From Paenibacillus humicus NBRC 102415 (lineage in GTDB: Bacteria > Bacillota > Bacilli > Paenibacillales > Paenibacillaceae), in NCBI RefSeq assembly GCF_004000905.1, contig NZ_BIMD01000022.1, positions 1 to 64,000 on the forward strand: 64,000 bases of DNA, written 5' to 3'. Position 1 is the first letter of the stretch, and each line of letters starts with the position of its first letter. The notes beneath the pieces are model-generated. The model was not told the DNA's origin and did no database searches. It saw only the letters and a program-made list of their open reading frames with translations. A program made the translations under genes and the position numbers. This document shows, piece by piece, positions 53,324 to 62,306 of this stretch.

Positions 53324-54148
53324 ATGAAGCTCTATATATCGGTAGACATGGAAGGCATAACAGGGCTTGTAGACAGCACGCACGTCGATTCGAGCCAGCG
53401 CAGCTATCCCCGCGGCCAGGTCATCATGACGGACGAGGCGAATCATGTCATCGGCACGGCATTCGACGAAGGCTGCTCCGAAGTGATTGTCAACGACAGC
53501 CAATCCAAAATGAACAATCTGCTGATCGAAAGGCTGCATCCCGACGCCCAGCTCATCACCGGAGACGTCAAGCCGTACTCCATGGTGCAGGGGCTAGACG
53601 CTTCGTTCGGCGGCGCCGCCTTCCTCGGCTACCATACGATGGCGGCAACCCGCGGCGTTCTCAGCCATTCGATGATTTTCGGCGTGACGAAGATGTACAT
53701 AGGGGATACAGCCATCGGCGAGCTCGGCTTCAACGCCATGGTAGCCGGCTATTTCGGCGTCCCCGTCCTGCTCGTGGCCGGCGACGACGAGACGGCGGTA
53801 GAAGCGGAGGCGCTGCTGCCGGGGGTGACGACGGCAGTCGTCAAGAAGGCGATTTCGCGCACGGCGGCTCTGTGCCTGACTCCGGACAAGACCGGACAGC
53901 TGCTGAGGGAAAAGACGAAGGAGGCTCTCGACAACCGCTCCCGCGTCAAGCCGCTGGCTTCGCCGGAGCGGCCGCATCTGTCGATCGAATTCGCGAACTA
54001 CGGACAAGCCGAATGGGCGAGCCTGATGCCGGGAACCCGAATCGAGGGCAGCAGCCCGGTCGTTTCCTTCCAGGCCAAGGACATTCTCGAAGCCTACCGG
54101 GCCATGCTGGTCATGATTGAGCTGGCGACAAGGACCAATTACTGCTAA
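53324..54148 (+). CDS. dppA: D-aminopeptidase DppA (family M55)
   Basis: 274 aa cytoplasmic, self-compartmentalising zinc aminopeptidase that releases N-terminal D-amino acids from cell-wall-derived peptides. Zinc ligands known from B. subtilis DppA can be matched by position: D8 and E10 (SVDMEG), H104 (GYHTMA), E133, and the catalytic H115 (LSHSM). The fifth, H60, is replaced by Gln (codon CAA at 53501-53503) in NDSQSKM. The start at 53324 follows GGGAGGATGG. First gene of the dpp-ykf operon. Everything else looks functional, so this is either a variant metal site or reduced activity. Confidence 0.92.
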   Translation: MKLYISVDMEGITGLVDSTHVDSSQRSYPRGQVIMTDEANHVIGTAFDEGCSEVIVNDSQSKMNNLLIERLHPDAQLITGDVKPYSMVQGLDASFGGAAFLGYHTMAATRGVLSHSMIFGVTKMYIGDTAIGELGFNAMVAGYFGVPVLLVAGDDETAVEAEALLPGVTTAVVKKAISRTAALCLTPDKTGQLLREKTKEALDNRSRVKPLASPERPHLSIEFANYGQAEWASLMPGTRIEGSSPVVSFQAKDILEAYRAMLVMIELATRTNYC

Positions 54149-54185
54149 GACGTTTTGCCAGACCGATTAAGGGGAGTGACAGAAG

Positions 54186-55118
54186 GTGGCATCTTACATC
54201 CTGAAGCGGCTTGTCTCCATGCTGGTGACGCTGTGGCTGATCGTCACGGTGACCTTTTTCCTCATGCATTCCGTGCCGGGGTCTCCGTTCGATAAGGACG
54301 GCAAGAACAGCAATCCGACGGCCGTGCAGAACATGATGGCTTATTACCATCTGGACGAGCCGGTCGGCGTTCAATACGTGCTTTATCTGAAGTCTCTACT
54401 CAAGCTGGATCTCGGTCCGTCGATCGGGCATTTTCCCGACAGCGTGAATTCGATGATCAGCCGCGGTTTCCCCGTTTCCTTCCAGCTCGGCATGATCGCG
54501 ATCCTGTTCGCCATCGTCGCCGGCATCGCGCTCGGAACGGTCGCCGCCCTGTACAAGAACCGGCTGATCGACCAGGCGGCCATGGTGCTCGCTGTGCTCG
54601 GCATCGCCGTGCCGAACTTCGTCGTGGCGACGCTGCTGATCAAATACGTGGCCGTGGAATGGCATCTGCTGCCGGTCGCCATGTGGGGCACCTGGCGCCA
54701 CACGGTGCTGCCGGGGCTGGCGCTGGCTACCGGTCCCATCGCCATCATTGCCCGCATGACCAGGGCCAACATGGTGGAGGTGCTCACCTCCGACTATATC
54801 GAGACGGCCCGCGCCAAAGGACTGCATCCGTTCGTCATCGTCACGAAGCATGCGCTGCGCAACGCGGTGCTGCCGGTCGTCACCCTGCTCGGGGCGCTGA
54901 TCGCCAACGTCCTGACGGGAAGCTTCGTCATCGAGAAGATTTTCGCCATTCCCGGCATGGGCAAGTATTTTGTGGACGGCATCAACAACCGCGATTATTC
55001 GGTCATCATGGGCACGACCGTGTTCTACAGCGCTCTGCTGCTGTTCATGATGTTTCTCGTCGATATCGCCTACGGCCTCATTGATCCCCGCATCAAGCTG
55101 CACCGGAAGGAGCGCTGA
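54186..55118 (+). CDS. dppB: Dipeptide ABC transporter permease DppB
   Basis: 310 aa, about six TM helices. Family features: N-terminal LKRLVSMLVTLWLIVTVTFFLMH with PGSPF, long external loop, and VIEKIFAIPGMGKYFVDGI near the C-terminus. GTG start at 54186 after GGGGAGTGACAG. It lies 37 nt after dppA and 2 nt before dppC, in the B. subtilis dpp order. The substrates are probably murein peptides, given the downstream ykf enzymes. Confidence 0.93.
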   Translation: MASYILKRLVSMLVTLWLIVTVTFFLMHSVPGSPFDKDGKNSNPTAVQNMMAYYHLDEPVGVQYVLYLKSLLKLDLGPSIGHFPDSVNSMISRGFPVSFQLGMIAILFAIVAGIALGTVAALYKNRLIDQAAMVLAVLGIAVPNFVVATLLIKYVAVEWHLLPVAMWGTWRHTVLPGLALATGPIAIIARMTRANMVEVLTSDYIETARAKGLHPFVIVTKHALRNAVLPVVTLLGALIANVLTGSFVIEKIFAIPGMGKYFVDGINNRDYSVIMGTTVFYSALLLFMMFLVDIAYGLIDPRIKLHRKER

Positions 55119-55120
55119 GC

Positions 55121-56041
55121 ATGAACGTACCGGATTCCCTGTTTGTCCCGATGAACCGCTCCGCCGTGGATGCGGAAGCGATCGTTCGGCCCCGCCTCGG
55201 CTTCTGGAAGGAATCGTGGAACCGGCTGCTGGCCAACAAGCTCGCGTTCGCCGGAGCCGTCATCATCATCCTGCTCGCCCTGCTCGCTTCGTTCGGCCCG
55301 ATGTTGACGGACCAGAGCTACTCCAGGCAAGTCCTCACCGATGCCAACATGAGCCCGTCCGCCGAGCATTGGTTCGGCACGGATGACCTGGGCCGGGACG
55401 TATTCGCCCGCATTCTCTACGGAGCCCGCATCTCGCTGTTCATCGGCCTGATGGCCACCCTGATCGACGTCGTCATCGGCATCGTGTACGGCGGCATCGC
55501 CGGGTACGTCGGGGGCCGCGCAGACAACCTGATGATGCGCTTCGTAGATATGCTGTACGGCGTTCCCTACCTGCTCATCGTCATTCTGCTCATGGTCATC
55601 ATGGGGCCAGGCCTGCTGACGATCATCGTCGCGCTCAGCGCGACAGGGTGGATCGGGATGGCCCGCGTCGTCCGCGGCCAGGTGCTGACGCTGAAATCTT
55701 CGGAATACGTGCTGGCTTCCCGTTCGATCGGCTCCAGCGGCTGGCATATCATCCGCAAGCATCTGCTGCCCAACGCGATGGGCGTCATCATGGTGCAGAT
55801 CACCTTCTCCGTGCCGTCGGCCATCTTCGCGGAAGCTTTCCTCAGCTTCCTCGGCCTCGGCATCCAGCCGCCGCTCGCGAGCTGGGGCGTCATGGCGAGC
55901 GATGCTCTCGGCGTCATCCTCTCCGGCCATTGGTGGAGGCTGTTCTACCCGGCATTCTTCATCTCCATGACGATGCTGGCGTTCAATCTGGTCGGCGACG
56001 GCCTGCAGGATATCTTCAACCCTAGGCAGAGGAGGTCATGA
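55121..56041 (+). CDS. dppC: Dipeptide ABC transporter permease DppC
   Basis: 306 aa with a soluble N-terminal segment (~40 residues), TM1 and the conserved HWFGTDDLGRDVFARILYGARISL, five more helices and EAA loop (ASRSIGSSGWHIIRKHLLPN). The ATG begins 2 nt after dppB; its stop overlaps dppD in ATGA. Pairs with DppB to form the channel. Confidence 0.93.
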   Translation: MNVPDSLFVPMNRSAVDAEAIVRPRLGFWKESWNRLLANKLAFAGAVIIILLALLASFGPMLTDQSYSRQVLTDANMSPSAEHWFGTDDLGRDVFARILYGARISLFIGLMATLIDVVIGIVYGGIAGYVGGRADNLMMRFVDMLYGVPYLLIVILLMVIMGPGLLTIIVALSATGWIGMARVVRGQVLTLKSSEYVLASRSIGSSGWHIIRKHLLPNAMGVIMVQITFSVPSAIFAEAFLSFLGLGIQPPLASWGVMASDALGVILSGHWWRLFYPAFFISMTMLAFNLVGDGLQDIFNPRQRRS

Positions 56042-57282
56042 GCATGTGGAGACGATCCCGAAAAGCGTCGATATCCGCGGTCGCGGCTCCTGAAGGCCTG
56101 GCCAGGGAAAAGGAAAGAGAAACGGTTAGGGAAGACCGCCTGCCAGAGCGGCCGCCCGCAATTTACGACGGCCGGACGGCAGCGCCGGAACCGGCGGCGA
56201 CGGAAAAGCCGGCCAGCCGGGAGCCGAGGGAAGCTGCCGAGGGCAGGGCGCCCGGCAAAACCCTGATGGCCGTCGAAAATCTGCGAGTCAGCTTCCGGAC
56301 CCACGGCGGAGAGGTGCAGGCGGTGCGCGGAGTCGATCTCCAGCTTCGCGAAGGCGAGACGCTGGCCATCGTCGGGGAGTCGGGCTGCGGCAAAAGCGTC
56401 ACCGCCCGCAGCCTGATGCGGCTGCTGCCGGAACAGACGTCGAAGCTCGGCAAGGACTCTCGCATCGTCTGGAAAGGCGTTGACCTGACGCGGCTCAAGG
56501 AAAAGGAGCTGCGGAAGCTGCGCGGCGCAGAGATTTCAATGATCTTCCAGGATGCGATGACGGCGCTCAATCCGACGCTCACCGTCGGAGAGCAGCTGAT
56601 CGAGAGCATCGCCCTGCACCGCAAGGTGCCGAGATCGGAAGCGCGCAAAATCGCCGTGGAGATGCTCGGCCTGGTCGGCATTCCGAGTCCGGAAACGCGG
56701 CTGAAGCAATATCTGGGCGAGTTCAGCGGCGGGATGAGGCAGCGCATCATGATCGCGATCGCCGCCTCCTGCAATCCGTCGCTCCTTATCGCCGACGAGC
56801 CGACGACCGCGCTCGACGTGACGATCCAAGCCCAGATTCTGGAGCTGTTCCGGATGCTGCAGCAGAAGACCGGCGTGTCCATCGTGCTGATCACTCATGA
56901 TCTGGGCGTCGTCGCCGAAACGGCCGACCGCGTCTGCGTCATGTACGCCGGCGAGATTGTGGAGTCGGGCTCCGTGCGGGAGCTGTTCCGCAGGCCCCGG
57001 CATCCGTACACGAGAGGGCTGCTGGCCTCGATGCCCCGGCTCGACCGGGACCGCTCGCGCCAGCTCGAGCCGATTCCGGGCACGCCGCCGGATCTGTTCG
57101 CGCCGCCGCCGGGCTGCGCCTTCGCGGCCCGATGCCCGCATGCGATGGAAGTGTGCCGGCTGCATCATCCCGCCTCGACACAGGTGGGCGGCAGCCATTC
57201 GGTATCCTGCTGGCTGGAGGATCCCCGGGCGCAGCAGGCTCCGCCGTCCTCTCCGGCCGGACGGTCGGCCGCAATCGGCTAG
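56038..57282 (+). CDS. dppD: Dipeptide ABC transporter ATP-binding protein DppD
   Basis: 414 aa. A ~75-residue Glu/Arg/Pro-rich N-terminal extension of unknown role precedes the ATPase core at MAVENLRVSF. Walker A GESGCGKSVTAR, signature FSGGMRQR, Walker B LLIADEPTTALD, switch LITHDLG. The C-terminal oligopeptide-transporter domain has the Cys pattern CAFAARCPHAMEVC plus a later CW, in some DppD proteins an iron-sulphur site. RBS AGAGGAGGTC. The partner ATPase (DppF or YkfD) is not encoded here, so DppD works as a homodimer or with a subunit encoded elsewhere. Confidence 0.92.
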   Translation: MSMWRRSRKASISAVAAPEGLAREKERETVREDRLPERPPAIYDGRTAAPEPAATEKPASREPREAAEGRAPGKTLMAVENLRVSFRTHGGEVQAVRGVDLQLREGETLAIVGESGCGKSVTARSLMRLLPEQTSKLGKDSRIVWKGVDLTRLKEKELRKLRGAEISMIFQDAMTALNPTLTVGEQLIESIALHRKVPRSEARKIAVEMLGLVGIPSPETRLKQYLGEFSGGMRQRIMIAIAASCNPSLLIADEPTTALDVTIQAQILELFRMLQQKTGVSIVLITHDLGVVAETADRVCVMYAGEIVESGSVRELFRRPRHPYTRGLLASMPRLDRDRSRQLEPIPGTPPDLFAPPPGCAFAARCPHAMEVCRLHHPASTQVGGSHSVSCWLEDPRAQQAPPSSPAGRSAAIG

Positions 57283-57506
57283 CCGTTCGGCGAGCTGACA
57301 ACCGGGAGCCGCTTGTTCCGAATCATTTTAGCCCCTTTTTATTCGGGGCCAAGGGGGGAGAAGGGGAGCGCCAGGCCTGCGGCAGACAGATTAGAGGCAG
57401 GCCGTCTGACCAGATGAGACATCGGCGATATGACTTCGATTGCGGCCTCAGCGACGCAGTATCGACTTGTATCCCACCATTCGAATCAAAGGGGAGAGCC
57501 ACAACC
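57283..57506 (+). other. Spacer between dppD and dppE
   Basis: 224 nt containing a short GCCCC/GGGGC stem (57331-57352) with no T tract on the plus strand. No gene. It may carry an internal promoter or processing site for differential expression of the binding protein, but no -35/-10 pair is convincing. Confidence 0.4.
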
Positions 57507-59126
57507 ATGTCCATGAAAAAAATGTCTGCTGCGCTGATCAGCTGCGTGCTGCTGGCCGGAACGATACTGGCCGGCTGCGGAGACGGCAACGATGGAGGCG
57601 GCACCGGAGAAGCCTCCGGCAAGATTCTCCGCTACAACAACAGCAAGGAGCCGACCTCCCTCGATCCGCCGATCGGCTTCGACCAGATTTCCTATGACGT
57701 GGTGAACAACGCCTTCGAGGGGCTCACCCGCCTGGGCAAGGATCAGAAGCCTGAAGCGGCGATGGCGAAGGAATGGAAGATGTCCGACGACGGCCTGAAG
57801 TACACCTTCACCCTGCGCGACGGCATCAAATGGTCCAACGGCGATCCCGTGAAGGCGTCCGACTTCGAATATGCCTGGAAGCGGCTGCTGAACCCCGACA
57901 CGGCGTCCGATGCGGCCTTCCTCGCTTATCCGATCGCAGGCGCGGAGGCGTACAATTCCGGCCAAGGCTCCGCCGACGCCGTCGGCATCAAGGCGACGGA
58001 CGACAAGACGCTTGAGGTCACGCTCGCCCATCCGGCGGCCTGGCTGATCCAGATGACGGCAAGCCCGGCCTTTTTCCCGGTCAACCAGGCCGTTGTCGAG
58101 AAGAATGCGAAGTGGGCGGGCGAAGCGGCGACGATCGTCGGCAACGGACCGTTCACGATTACGGAATGGAAGCATGACGACGAGCTGAAGATGGTCAAGA
58201 ACAAGGACTACTGGGATGCATCCAGCGTGAAGCTGGGCGGCGTCACCTATAAAATGGTCAACGATACGAATACCGCCTACCAGCTCTTCCAGTCCGGCGA
58301 GCTCGACACGACCGGCAGCATTCCGTCCGATATGGCCGACAAGCTGTTCGAAGAGAACAAGGTCAAGGTCGAAGAGGCGGCGGGCACGGCGTTCTACCGC
58401 TTCAACGTCACGATGGAGCCGTTCAACAACATGAACATCCGCAAGGCGTTCGCCGAAGCGGTCGACCGCCAGCAGCTTGTCGATCTCGTGCTTCGCCAGA
58501 AGCACAAGCCGGCCGTCGCCTTCGTGTCCCCGGGGCTCGAGGATGCGGCCGGAGGCGACTTCCGCGAGAAGGGCGGAGATCTGCTGAAGTTCGACGCGGC
58601 CGATGCCAAGGCGCTGCTCGCCAAAGGCATGCAGGAAGCCGGCTACTCCAAGCTTCCGGACGTCACGCTGACCTACAGCACGAACGACATCAACCAAAAG
58701 GTCGCCCAAGCGATGCAGGCGATGTTCAAGGACAATCTCGGCGTCGACGTCAAGCTGGAGAGCAAGGAAAGCAAGGTGATGGTCGCCGAGCAGAAGAAGC
58801 TGCAGCTGCAGCTGTCCCGTTCTTCCTTCCTGCCTGACTTCGCGGATCCGATCAACTTCCTGGACGGTTTCCAGTCGGACAATCCGTTCAGCCGCACAGG
58901 CTGGAAAAACGCCAAGTACGACGAGCTGATCAAGGGCGCTTACCAGCAGAGCGACGAGAAGAAGCGCTATGAGATGATGCATGAGGCCGAAGCGATCCTG
59001 ATCGACGAGGCTCCGATTTTGCCGCTGTACTTCTACAACACGGTCAATCTGGAGAGCGACAAGCTGTCCGGCGTCGTGCGCCATCCATTCGGCTTCATCG
59101 ACTTCAAATGGGCGGAGCTGAAGTGA
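57507..59126 (+). CDS. dppE: Oligopeptide/dipeptide-binding lipoprotein DppE
   Basis: 539 aa SBP family-5 lipoprotein: lipobox LAGC (C24), Gly/Asp linker, then the OppA-like fold (EPTSLDPPIGFDQISYDVVNNAFEGL, YTFTLRDGIKWSNGDPV, GNGPFTI). The start at 57507 follows AAAGGGGAGAG; the much longer frame upstream runs out of frame through dppD and was discarded. It delivers peptides to DppBC. Its stop overlaps the ykfA start, tying uptake to degradation. Confidence 0.93.
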   Translation: MSMKKMSAALISCVLLAGTILAGCGDGNDGGGTGEASGKILRYNNSKEPTSLDPPIGFDQISYDVVNNAFEGLTRLGKDQKPEAAMAKEWKMSDDGLKYTFTLRDGIKWSNGDPVKASDFEYAWKRLLNPDTASDAAFLAYPIAGAEAYNSGQGSADAVGIKATDDKTLEVTLAHPAAWLIQMTASPAFFPVNQAVVEKNAKWAGEAATIVGNGPFTITEWKHDDELKMVKNKDYWDASSVKLGGVTYKMVNDTNTAYQLFQSGELDTTGSIPSDMADKLFEENKVKVEEAAGTAFYRFNVTMEPFNNMNIRKAFAEAVDRQQLVDLVLRQKHKPAVAFVSPGLEDAAGGDFREKGGDLLKFDAADAKALLAKGMQEAGYSKLPDVTLTYSTNDINQKVAQAMQAMFKDNLGVDVKLESKESKVMVAEQKKLQLQLSRSSFLPDFADPINFLDGFQSDNPFSRTGWKNAKYDELIKGAYQQSDEKKRYEMMHEAEAILIDEAPILPLYFYNTVNLESDKLSGVVRHPFGFIDFKWAELK

Positions 59127-60106
59127 GCCGTCCGGGCCTGATCCGCCCGCGCAAGCTGCAGCCCGGCGACACGGTCGGGATTCCGGCTCCGGCAAGTCCG
59201 GGCGACCGGGAGCAGGCGGAGGCTGCCGCAGGTTACCTGCGGCGCCTCGGCCTGAACGTGAAGCTCGGCCGGACGCTCTCGCTGCGCCGCGGTTACCTGG
59301 CCGGAAGCGATGAAGAGCGCGCCGAGGAGCTGAACGGGCTGTTCGCGGATCCGGACATCGCCGCCATCATCTGCGCGCGCGGCGGATACGGCACGGCACG
59401 CATCGCGGACCGGCTCGACTACGGCATGATCCGTCGCAATCCCAAGATTTTCTGGGGCTACAGCGACATTACGTTTCTTCATTCGGCGATCGGGCGGCTA
59501 AGCGGCCTGGTCACCTTCCACGGGCCGATGATGATCGACTTGAAGGAGCTTCCGGAAGGAGAGGACGGAGCCGGCCATGCCCGTCCCCATCCGCTGACGC
59601 TGGAAGGGTATAACCGCCTTCTAGCTCCGCATAGTGTTCACTATACGGAAGAGATCGCTCCCCTGCGGGTGCTGGTTCCGGGCGAAGCGAGCGGCCCGCT
59701 TGCCGGCGGCAATCTGTCGCTCCTCGTCAGCACGCTGGGAACGCCGTACGAGATCGATACGAGGGGCAGGCTGCTGCTGATCGAGGACATCGACGAGGAG
59801 CCTTACCGCGTCGACCGGATGCTGTGCCAGCTGAAGCAGGCCGGCAAGCTGGACGATGCCGCCGGCATCGTCGTCGGCGACTTCCATAACTGCGAGCCTT
59901 CAAAGCGCAAGGAGTCTCTGAGTCTGGACGAAGTTCTGGCGGAATACATCGTGCCGGCCGGCAAGCCGGCCATGGCGGGCTTCCGGATCGGACACTGCTC
60001 GCCGAATATCGCCGTTCCGCTTGGGGTGGAAGCTGTACTGAACACGAGCGGCCGAAGCCTTGTTTTCAACGAATCCGGATTCTCGGACGGCGCAGAGCCG
60101 GCTTAG
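59123..60106 (+). CDS. ykfA: LD-carboxypeptidase YkfA (family S66)
   Basis: 327 aa cytoplasmic serine peptidase that removes the terminal D-Ala from murein tetrapeptides. Ser-Glu-His triad regions are visible: Ser ~113 in WGYSDITFLHS, Glu in LLLIEDIDEEPYRVDRML, His in GHCSPNIAVPLG. GTG at 59123 overlaps the dppE TGA (GTGA) and is preferred; an ATG at 59108 is possible. Together with DppA, YkfB and YkfC it forms a set for peptidoglycan-peptide breakdown. Confidence 0.9.
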   Translation: MSRPGLIRPRKLQPGDTVGIPAPASPGDREQAEAAAGYLRRLGLNVKLGRTLSLRRGYLAGSDEERAEELNGLFADPDIAAIICARGGYGTARIADRLDYGMIRRNPKIFWGYSDITFLHSAIGRLSGLVTFHGPMMIDLKELPEGEDGAGHARPHPLTLEGYNRLLAPHSVHYTEEIAPLRVLVPGEASGPLAGGNLSLLVSTLGTPYEIDTRGRLLLIEDIDEEPYRVDRMLCQLKQAGKLDDAAGIVVGDFHNCEPSKRKESLSLDEVLAEYIVPAGKPAMAGFRIGHCSPNIAVPLGVEAVLNTSGRSLVFNESGFSDGAEPA

Positions 60107-60141
60107 AGCATCCCGGCCAGCCGCATGAGGAGGACAACAGC

Positions 60142-61248
60142 ATGAACATTGAAAGCATACAGGTGATGAGGCAGTCGACCCCTCTCCACAAGCCGTTCAA
60201 AACCGCGCTCCGCACCGTGCATGACCAGGAATCCATCCTGGTCCGGATCCGGGACCGCGACGGCCGCGTCGGCTGGGGAGAGGCGCCGTCCACGATCGTC
60301 ATTACCGGCGACAGCCTCGAGAGCATCGAGTCGGCGATCCGGCTTACGTTCGCTCCGCTGCTCGTCGGGCAGAGCCTGCTCGGCTACGAGCGCCTGCTGC
60401 AGAGCGTGCACGGAGCGATGGTCGGCAGCAGCAGCGCGAAGGCCGCCGTGGACATGGCGATCTACGACTTGGTCGCCCAGCATTGCGGCTTGCCGCTGTA
60501 CCAATTTCTCGGCGGCTACAAGGACCGCCTGGAGACGGACTTCACGGTCAGCGTGAACTCGCCCAAGGAGATGGGCGAGGATGCGGCCAGCTGCGTCCGG
60601 GAAGGCTTCAACGTGCTCAAGATCAAGGTCGGCAAGGACGACGTGCAGGAGGATATCGAGCGCATCCGCGAAATCCGCAGCCGCGTCGGCGGCGGGGTGA
60701 AGATCCGCCTCGACGCCAACCAGGGCTGGCAGGTGAAGGATGCGGTCCGGGCGATCCGCCGCATGGAGGATCTCGGGCTCGACATCGAGCTGGTGGAGCA
60801 GCCGGTCAAGGCCCATGACATCGAGGGGCTGAAGGCGGTCACCGACGCGGTCCAGACTCCGATCATGGCGGACGAGGCCGTCTTTTCGCCGGCGGAGGCG
60901 CTGCGCGTGCTCCAGATGCGGGCGGCCGATCTCATCAACATCAAGCTGATGAAGTCCGGCGGCATCTACAAAGCCCAGCTTATCAACGGCATGGCGGAGC
61001 AGTACGGCGTGGAATGCATGGTCGGCAGCATGATCGAATCGCGGGTGGCGGTAACGGCGGCGGCCCATCTGGCGGCGAGCAAAAAGAACATCACCCGATT
61101 TGATTTCGACGCTCCTCTGCTGCTGAGGAGCGACATCGTCGACGGAGGTGTCCGTTACGACGGCCGCGTCATGACGTTCCCGGATGCGCCGGGACTCGGC
61201 ATCCGCGACGTGCGCGTCGCCGCCAGTCCGGGAGCGGCGGTATCATGA
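60142..61248 (+). CDS. ykfB: L-Ala-D/L-Glu epimerase YkfB (enolase superfamily)
   Basis: 368 aa. Muconate-lactonising-like fold with the racemising Lys pair (VLKIKVGK, ~160; NIKLMKSGG, ~268) and Mg ligands in DANQGW (~191), ELVEQP and DEAVFS. It interconverts L-Ala-D-Glu and L-Ala-L-Glu so the dipeptide can be cleaved by ordinary peptidases. RBS AGGAGGACAAC; its stop overlaps ykfC in ATGA. Confidence 0.93.
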   Translation: MNIESIQVMRQSTPLHKPFKTALRTVHDQESILVRIRDRDGRVGWGEAPSTIVITGDSLESIESAIRLTFAPLLVGQSLLGYERLLQSVHGAMVGSSSAKAAVDMAIYDLVAQHCGLPLYQFLGGYKDRLETDFTVSVNSPKEMGEDAASCVREGFNVLKIKVGKDDVQEDIERIREIRSRVGGGVKIRLDANQGWQVKDAVRAIRRMEDLGLDIELVEQPVKAHDIEGLKAVTDAVQTPIMADEAVFSPAEALRVLQMRAADLINIKLMKSGGIYKAQLINGMAEQYGVECMVGSMIESRVAVTAAAHLAASKKNITRFDFDAPLLLRSDIVDGGVRYDGRVMTFPDAPGLGIRDVRVAASPGAAVS

Positions 61249-62258
61249 GCGCGGCCTTGAGGGAAGCGCGTGCGGCGGTTCCTGTCGCGACGGTATGGAC
61301 GAGACCGGACTCGCCGCGGAAGCTGGATGCTCCGGCGCTGGCAAATCCGGCCGACCTGCGCGGCTGGCTGTCTTCAATGACGGTGGACGACCGCCTGGAC
61401 CTATGCGACAACAATCGGGTGCAGACGCAGCTGCTCTATGGCGAGCGCGTGCTCGTGGCCGAGGAGAAGGAGGGCTGGGCTCGTGTATTCATTCCGGGGC
61501 AGAGCAGCTGCAAGGAGCCGCTCGGCTATCCCGGCTGGGTGCCTCTGGCGCAGCTGGCCTTCCCTTCTCCGGGAGCGTTTCCGGACGGAGCCTGCCGAAG
61601 CGGCAAGGACCGGCAGGAAGGGGAACGGGCATCGGGCCGCTGCGCCGTGGTCACCGCCGACACCGCCTGGCTGCTCGATTCCGATCCCGATGAGGCTGGA
61701 GGAGGGGCGCCGAAGCGCCTCATGGAGCTGAGCTATCTCACGCGGCTGCCGGTCGCGGAGGATGACGCCGAAGGCTTGACGGTGCTGCTGCCGGAAGGCG
61801 GCAAGGGCTGGCTCCAGCGCGGCGATGCCGATGTTGCGGCGATCAGCCGTCCATCGGCCGGCGGCCGCGGCGATCATGCCGGCCGCTTCGTCGTGGAGCA
61901 GGCGCGCCGCTTTCTCGGCCTTCCCTACCTGTGGGGCGGCATGTCGTCGCTCGGCTACGACTGTTCGGGCCTGGCGTTCAGCATGCACCGGGCGGCCGGC
62001 ATCGCCATCCCGAGAGACGCCTCCGACCAGGCTCTGGAAGGGCAGGCTGTCGACCGGGAGGACCTGACTCCGGGCGATCTGCTGTTCTTCGCTTATGAGG
62101 AAGGCAAAGGGAGAGTCCACCATGTCGGCATCTACGCCGGCGGCGGGCGGATGATCCATTCGCCCCGGACGGGGCGCTGCGTGGAGCTCGTCAAGTTCGA
62201 CGAGAACTATGAGCTGTACCGCGAGCATTGCGCTTCGCGGCGTTACTGGAACCAATAG
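61245..62258 (+). CDS. ykfC: NlpC/P60 peptidase YkfC (gamma-D-Glu-diaminopimelate endopeptidase)
   Basis: 337 aa. N-terminal ~210 residues with SH3b-like segments (RVLVAEEKEGWARVFIPGQ, GWVPLAQL, GWLQRGDAD), then NlpC/P60 with catalytic Cys ~239 in YDCSGLAF, His ~292 in HHVGIYAGG and a third polar residue in MIHSPRTG. No signal peptide is evident, which places it in the cytoplasm with imported peptides. It cleaves gamma-D-Glu-Dap bonds, releasing L-Ala-D-Glu for YkfB. Last gene of the operon; ykfD is absent. Confidence 0.92.
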   Translation: MSAALREARAAVPVATVWTRPDSPRKLDAPALANPADLRGWLSSMTVDDRLDLCDNNRVQTQLLYGERVLVAEEKEGWARVFIPGQSSCKEPLGYPGWVPLAQLAFPSPGAFPDGACRSGKDRQEGERASGRCAVVTADTAWLLDSDPDEAGGGAPKRLMELSYLTRLPVAEDDAEGLTVLLPEGGKGWLQRGDADVAAISRPSAGGRGDHAGRFVVEQARRFLGLPYLWGGMSSLGYDCSGLAFSMHRAAGIAIPRDASDQALEGQAVDREDLTPGDLLFFAYEEGKGRVHHVGIYAGGGRMIHSPRTGRCVELVKFDENYELYREHCASRRYWNQ

Positions 62259-62267
62259 GACTTGCAG

Positions 62268-62306
62268 GTCCGGCCTGCTGCCTTTCGGCGGCGGCCGGGC
62301 TTTTTT
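62268..62306 (+). terminator. Intrinsic terminator of the dpp-ykf operon
   Basis: CCGGCCTGCTGCC / GGCGGCGGCCGG stem followed by six T, 10 nt after the ykfC stop. Confidence 0.9.

Noticed and set aside
57132-57506. Extended N-terminus of the DppE frame
   Set aside because: The upstream part overlaps dppD in another frame, and the lipoprotein signal peptide begins at 57507 behind a good ribosome site.
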